Below are positions 61,037 through 64,000 of a stretch of 64,000 bases of DNA, piece by piece. Made by a program: the position numbers and the translations under genes. The stretch spans positions 45,464-109,463 of the forward strand of contig NZ_SMAA01000008.1 of the NCBI RefSeq assembly GCF_004341685.1, read 5' to 3'. Origin of the DNA: Pectinatus cerevisiiphilus (GTDB lineage: Bacteria > Bacillota > Negativicutes > Selenomonadales > Selenomonadaceae). Under the pieces are notes generated by a model, which searched no databases, was not told the origin of the DNA, and was given only the letters and a program-made list of their open reading frames with translations. Within the stretch, counting starts at the first letter, position 1, and each line of letters starts with the position of its first letter.

Positions 61037-62032
61037 ATAAAATATGCATTAGCAGGGCTAATAATAATCTTTGCTTTTTTAGAAATCACGAGATCATCAA
61101 TAATACCGAGTAAAGAAGAAACAACAGAATTACCATTTGCTCAAATAGTAAATTATGATACAGAGTTGAATCCTATACAGTTAATTTTTAAAGAACCACC
61201 TCAGCGGGTAGTCACTTTTTGGCAGAATTCAACTGAAACATTGTTGGCTTTAGGTTTAGAAGATAAGATAATAGCTTCTGTAGGTGTTCCTTCTGTTGAT
61301 TGTATAAAGGAAGAGTATCGCCCAGCATACGAGAGTATTCCGATACGGCAAATGCAGTCTATTGATAAAGAAAACTTATTATTGCTCAAGCCAGATTTTA
61401 TATTGGGGTGGAAATCGACTTTTACGCAAAATTATACGGGTACAACTGAATTTTGGCATAATCGAGGTGTAAATACTTATATGGCACCATCTACTATATA
61501 TAATACGAAAAACAAAACAATAGAAAGTGAATACCAATATATAATGGAATTGGGCACTATATTTGGGCGTAAAGAAAGGGCTCAATACTTGGTAGAGCAA
61601 ATGAAGGGAGAAATATCATTTGTTGCCAATAATACTATTGGGCGTCGGAAACCAAGAGCTATCATCATAGAGAAACAAAACGATATATTAAGCGTATATG
61701 GGAAAAATACTCTGGCTGGAGATATTTTAAAAAAAGTAAATGGAGATATTATTGACCCTGGTAAATCTATAAGTTATGAGACACTAATAGATGAAAATCC
61801 AGAGGTAATATTTTTGATCGTAAGTGAAGATAATTATGCTAATGCAGAACATATCGCCCAGCAGTTTTATGACAACCCTGCTTTACAGGATATCAATGCG
61901 GTGCAACAGCACCGCATCTATACCCTGCCCTTGTTTATGGTATATAGCAGTGCAGTACGTACTTATGATGGGATAAAGCAAATGGCACAAGATCTTTATC
62001 CCGATTTACATGAAGGAGTACCACAAAATTGA
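61037..62032 (+). CDS. btuF: Cobalamin ABC transporter substrate-binding protein (BtuF-like), no canonical start codon
   Basis: BtuF/FepB-type binding protein: PPQRVVTFWQNSTETLLALGLEDKI (short: QRVVTFWQNSTETLLALG), NLLLLKPDFILGWKST, AIIIEKQND, and a final PLFMVYSSAVRTYDGIKQMA. The first ordinary start is TTG 61166, which would leave no export signal. The same frame is open back to the stop at 61016 and encodes IKYALAGLIIIFAFLEI, a clear signal/anchor segment, beginning with an ATA codon (61037) seven bases after AGAGGTG. The gene is therefore annotated from 61037 as a probable AUA start. If wrong, the N-terminus was damaged. Overlaps the permease gene by four bases. Confidence 0.7.
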   Translation: MKYALAGLIIIFAFLEITRSSIIPSKEETTELPFAQIVNYDTELNPIQLIFKEPPQRVVTFWQNSTETLLALGLEDKIIASVGVPSVDCIKEEYRPAYESIPIRQMQSIDKENLLLLKPDFILGWKSTFTQNYTGTTEFWHNRGVNTYMAPSTIYNTKNKTIESEYQYIMELGTIFGRKERAQYLVEQMKGEISFVANNTIGRRKPRAIIIEKQNDILSVYGKNTLAGDILKKVNGDIIDPGKSISYETLIDENPEVIFLIVSEDNYANAEHIAQQFYDNPALQDINAVQQHRIYTLPLFMVYSSAVRTYDGIKQMAQDLYPDLHEGVPQN

Positions 62033-63075
62033 AAAAAATATCTGTCAAATGGTGGATAGGCATATTAGTGATAACACTCATTCTAGAAATCTTTTTTGCA
62101 TTAAGTATAGGTTCAGTAAAATTAAATAACGAAGATATTTTGGCAACTCTACTGCAAGGAATAAATAGTGATATACCTATAACAGCGCCTCATCAAGGTC
62201 CTCTTTTCGATATTATATGGTTACTTCGCTTTCCTCGGATTTTGTTGGCCGGTGCTACTGGCGCGGGACTTGCTGTTTGCGGTGTAGTAATGCAGTCAAT
62301 TACGAAAAATCCACTAGCTGATCCATATATTCTAGGTATTTCTTCTGGTGCTTCTTTAGGAGCAGTAATTTCTATCTTTCTTGGTATCGGAACATTTTTC
62401 GGCAATGACTTCATAGGTATATGTTCTTTTATCGGTGCTTTTTCCATATCTTTACTGGTTCTTATTATTTCACAAATTGGTGGGAAAGCGAATTCGGTAA
62501 AGCTGTTACTTACTGGTATGGCATTGAATATTGCATGTTCGTCACTATCAAGTTTCATAATATATTTTGCTAATGATAAGGAAGGTATCCAAACTGTGCT
62601 GTTCTGGCTGATGGGAAGTTTTGCTGGTGCAAAATGGAGTATTCTGCAAATTGTACTTCCAATTGTATTTCTGGGCATAATATTTTTTTGGACACAGAAT
62701 CGTATTTTAGATATGATGCTGCTTGGTGATTATACTGCTGTTACACTTGGTACCGATCTGGAAAAGTATCGACAAACATATTTATTAATAAGTGCGTTTA
62801 TTATTGGCTTTCTTGTATATGCTTCGGGTATGATAGGCTTTATTGGACTTGTAATACCACATATTGTGAGGATATTTACAGGTATTGGACATAGGTACCT
62901 ATTACCTTTAGCTGCAATAACAGGTGCGATTTTTTTAATTTTGGCAGATGTTTTTAGTAGAACATTGATAGCAAATACAGAAATTCCTGTGGGAATAATA
63001 GTTTCTATTGTAGGTGCACCAGGATTTATTTTTCTTATTGCAAAAAGAACTTATTCTTTTGGAGGGGAAGATTAA
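62029..63075 (+). CDS. btuC: Cobalamin ABC transporter permease (FecCD family)
   Basis: 348 residues from TTG 62029, ten bases after AAGGAG. About ten membrane helices. FecCD motifs: RFPRILLAGATGAGLAVCGVVMQ, NPLADPYILGISSGASLGA, FIGLVIPHIVRIFTG and AETSRT-type region LADVFSRTLIANTEIPVGI. Forms the inner-membrane channel for cobalamin (from context) or another corrinoid/siderophore. Start overlaps the stop of btuF. Confidence 0.92.
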   Translation: MKKISVKWWIGILVITLILEIFFALSIGSVKLNNEDILATLLQGINSDIPITAPHQGPLFDIIWLLRFPRILLAGATGAGLAVCGVVMQSITKNPLADPYILGISSGASLGAVISIFLGIGTFFGNDFIGICSFIGAFSISLLVLIISQIGGKANSVKLLLTGMALNIACSSLSSFIIYFANDKEGIQTVLFWLMGSFAGAKWSILQIVLPIVFLGIIFFWTQNRILDMMLLGDYTAVTLGTDLEKYRQTYLLISAFIIGFLVYASGMIGFIGLVIPHIVRIFTGIGHRYLLPLAAITGAIFLILADVFSRTLIANTEIPVGIIVSIVGAPGFIFLIAKRTYSFGGED

Positions 63076-63842
63076 TGGAAATATCAATAAAAAATATATC
63101 CTTTTTAATAAAAAATAAAAAAATACTGTCTGATATTTCAGCATCAATACCTTCTAGAGAATGCATAGGTATAGTTGGGCCAAATGGTAGCGGCAAATCG
63201 ACTTTATTAAAATGTATATATAGGGTTTTACAACCAGCCGCTGGGGAGATTTTTTTCGATGGACATAATATAAAGGATATGACACTCAAAGAATCATCAC
63301 TTGTTGTGAGTGTTATGGCACAGGATAATGGCTATGCTTTTGATTTCCTTGTAGAGGATATTGTGCTTTTAGGGAGAGCCCCACATAAAAAATTGCTTGA
63401 ATTTAATAATGCAAATGATTATAAAATTATGAAAAATGTCTTAAAAACAGTTGGATTGGCAGGTTTTGAAAAAAGAAAATTTTCTACAATGTCGGGAGGA
63501 GAACGGCAGAGAGTTATTTTGGCGAGGGCGTTGGCGCAAAATACACCGTGCCTTATATTGGATGAACCTACAAACCATTTAGATATAAAATACCAAATGC
63601 AAATGATGGAGATTGTTAAAAGACATCAGCTGACTATTATCATAGCAATTCATGATCTTAATATTGCGGCACTGTACTGCGATAAAATAATAGCATTAAA
63701 AAATGGGCAGATAGTCGGCTATGGTATCCCTAAAAAACTATTTACACCAGAATTTATACGTTATCTATATGATGTAGATGCGGAAGTCTGCATAAATAAA
63801 ACAACTGGGAAACCCAGTATTACATATATACCACCACAATAA
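63075..63842 (+). CDS. btuD: Cobalamin ABC transporter ATP-binding protein
   Basis: 255 residues. Walker A GPNGSGKSTLL, signature MSGGERQRVILARAL, Walker B LILDEPTNHLD, H-loop AIHDLN. FepC/BtuD type. Its ATG overlaps the stop of btuC by one base, so all three ABC genes are coupled. Confidence 0.93.
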   Translation: MEISIKNISFLIKNKKILSDISASIPSRECIGIVGPNGSGKSTLLKCIYRVLQPAAGEIFFDGHNIKDMTLKESSLVVSVMAQDNGYAFDFLVEDIVLLGRAPHKKLLEFNNANDYKIMKNVLKTVGLAGFEKRKFSTMSGGERQRVILARALAQNTPCLILDEPTNHLDIKYQMQMMEIVKRHQLTIIIAIHDLNIAALYCDKIIALKNGQIVGYGIPKKLFTPEFIRYLYDVDAEVCINKTTGKPSITYIPPQ

Positions 63843-63936
63843 TAACTTGCAGTCATATAATTTAATTAAAAAACTATTAATTATGCTTCATCTGGCCAAT
63901 TAAAAGTAAGCGATCAATCAAATAGTGTATAGCAAT

Positions 63937-63980
63937 AATGCCGCTAATCCTGTATTGTAGTTACAAGGGTTAGCGGCATT
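63937..63980 (+). terminator. Terminator of the B12 uptake operon
   Basis: AATGCCGCTAA (63937-63947) pairs with TTAGCGGCATT (63970-63980). A short inner CCT/AGG pairing extends it. The following TT-C-AT tract is weak. Confidence 0.6.
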
Positions 63981-64000
63981 TCATATATGTTTGCACATTA

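Noticed and set aside
61166..61168. TTG as the start of the BtuF-like gene.
   Set aside because: It would remove the export signal encoded in the same open frame and has a poor ribosome site; the AUA start at 61037 is preferred though unproven.

Overview
The window reads as chromosome of a low-GC anaerobic Firmicute with an outer membrane, i.e. a Negativicutes-type organism. The reasons are Firmicutes-style Shine-Dalgarno sites (GGAGG, with TTG/GTG starts), LevR/LacI/HxlR regulators and a SecG-carboxylesterase pair, together with a TonB-dependent outer-membrane receptor under a cobalamin riboswitch. Genus is not determinable by eye. No tRNA, rRNA, CRISPR array, transposase, prophage or origin was seen.

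Layout. 1-3035: tail of a secG-esterase block, then an aldehyde dehydrogenase divergent from a TetR regulator. 3060-9271: a sodium/solute symporter with a purine-regulon-like promoter, a deletion scar that fuses remnants of dhaL and a LevR-type regulator, then uvrC, a PHP phosphoesterase and a purine-type sensor/Fis-HTH regulator. 9286-30956 is the centrepiece: an anaerobic purine (xanthine/urate) catabolism island related to the E. coli ygeV-ygeXY-hyuA-ssnA-ygfK-xdhD region. It runs ygeX, ygeY, hyuA, a D-aminoacylase-like amidohydrolase, moeA, moaA | purine permease, ssnA, short ygfK, a three-subunit molybdenum hydroxylase, a fused XdhD-like hydroxylase, mocA, xdhC | and, in opposite orientation, moaC-MOSC-mog. 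Catabolic enzymes, permease, and molybdenum cofactor synthesis and tailoring are therefore encoded together.

Regulation of that island is the most interesting part. Four promoters (symporter, ygeX, permease, moaC) carry a TGTYTCA-type operator between -35 and -10 or very close to it. Three of the four transcripts (symporter, ygeX, permease) begin with a short leader holding the 12-nt motif GGCAANGRWGCC fused to an intrinsic terminator. The motif folds as a 3-bp hairpin with a hexaloop that has A at position 1 and G at position 4, which is the signature of ANTAR-type antitermination sites, and its 3' strand is the start of the terminator stem. Dual control by DNA operator and transcript antitermination is the main hypothesis offered here.

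31000-39750: cold-shock gene with a leader terminator, a DMT exporter, an unknown secreted protein, a DUF3290/DUF421 membrane pair, a PAS-GGDEF-EAL protein, a YnfA-type protein, an AEC transporter, a VOC protein and a small zinc ribbon. 39800-48540: an assimilatory sulfate operon on the minus strand (ABC uptake, ATP sulfurylase CysDN, and an AprAB-like APS reductase instead of PAPS/CysH), with its own leader attenuator. 48600-57830: SWIM protein, SDR/HxlR pair, uronate module (uxaC, GPH symporter, LacI regulator), and a TIGR03915/TIGR03916 putative DNA repair pair. 58000-63980: DsrE protein, then a B12 riboswitch controlling an outer-membrane receptor and a BtuFCD-type ABC importer, whose binding-protein gene appears to lack a canonical start codon.
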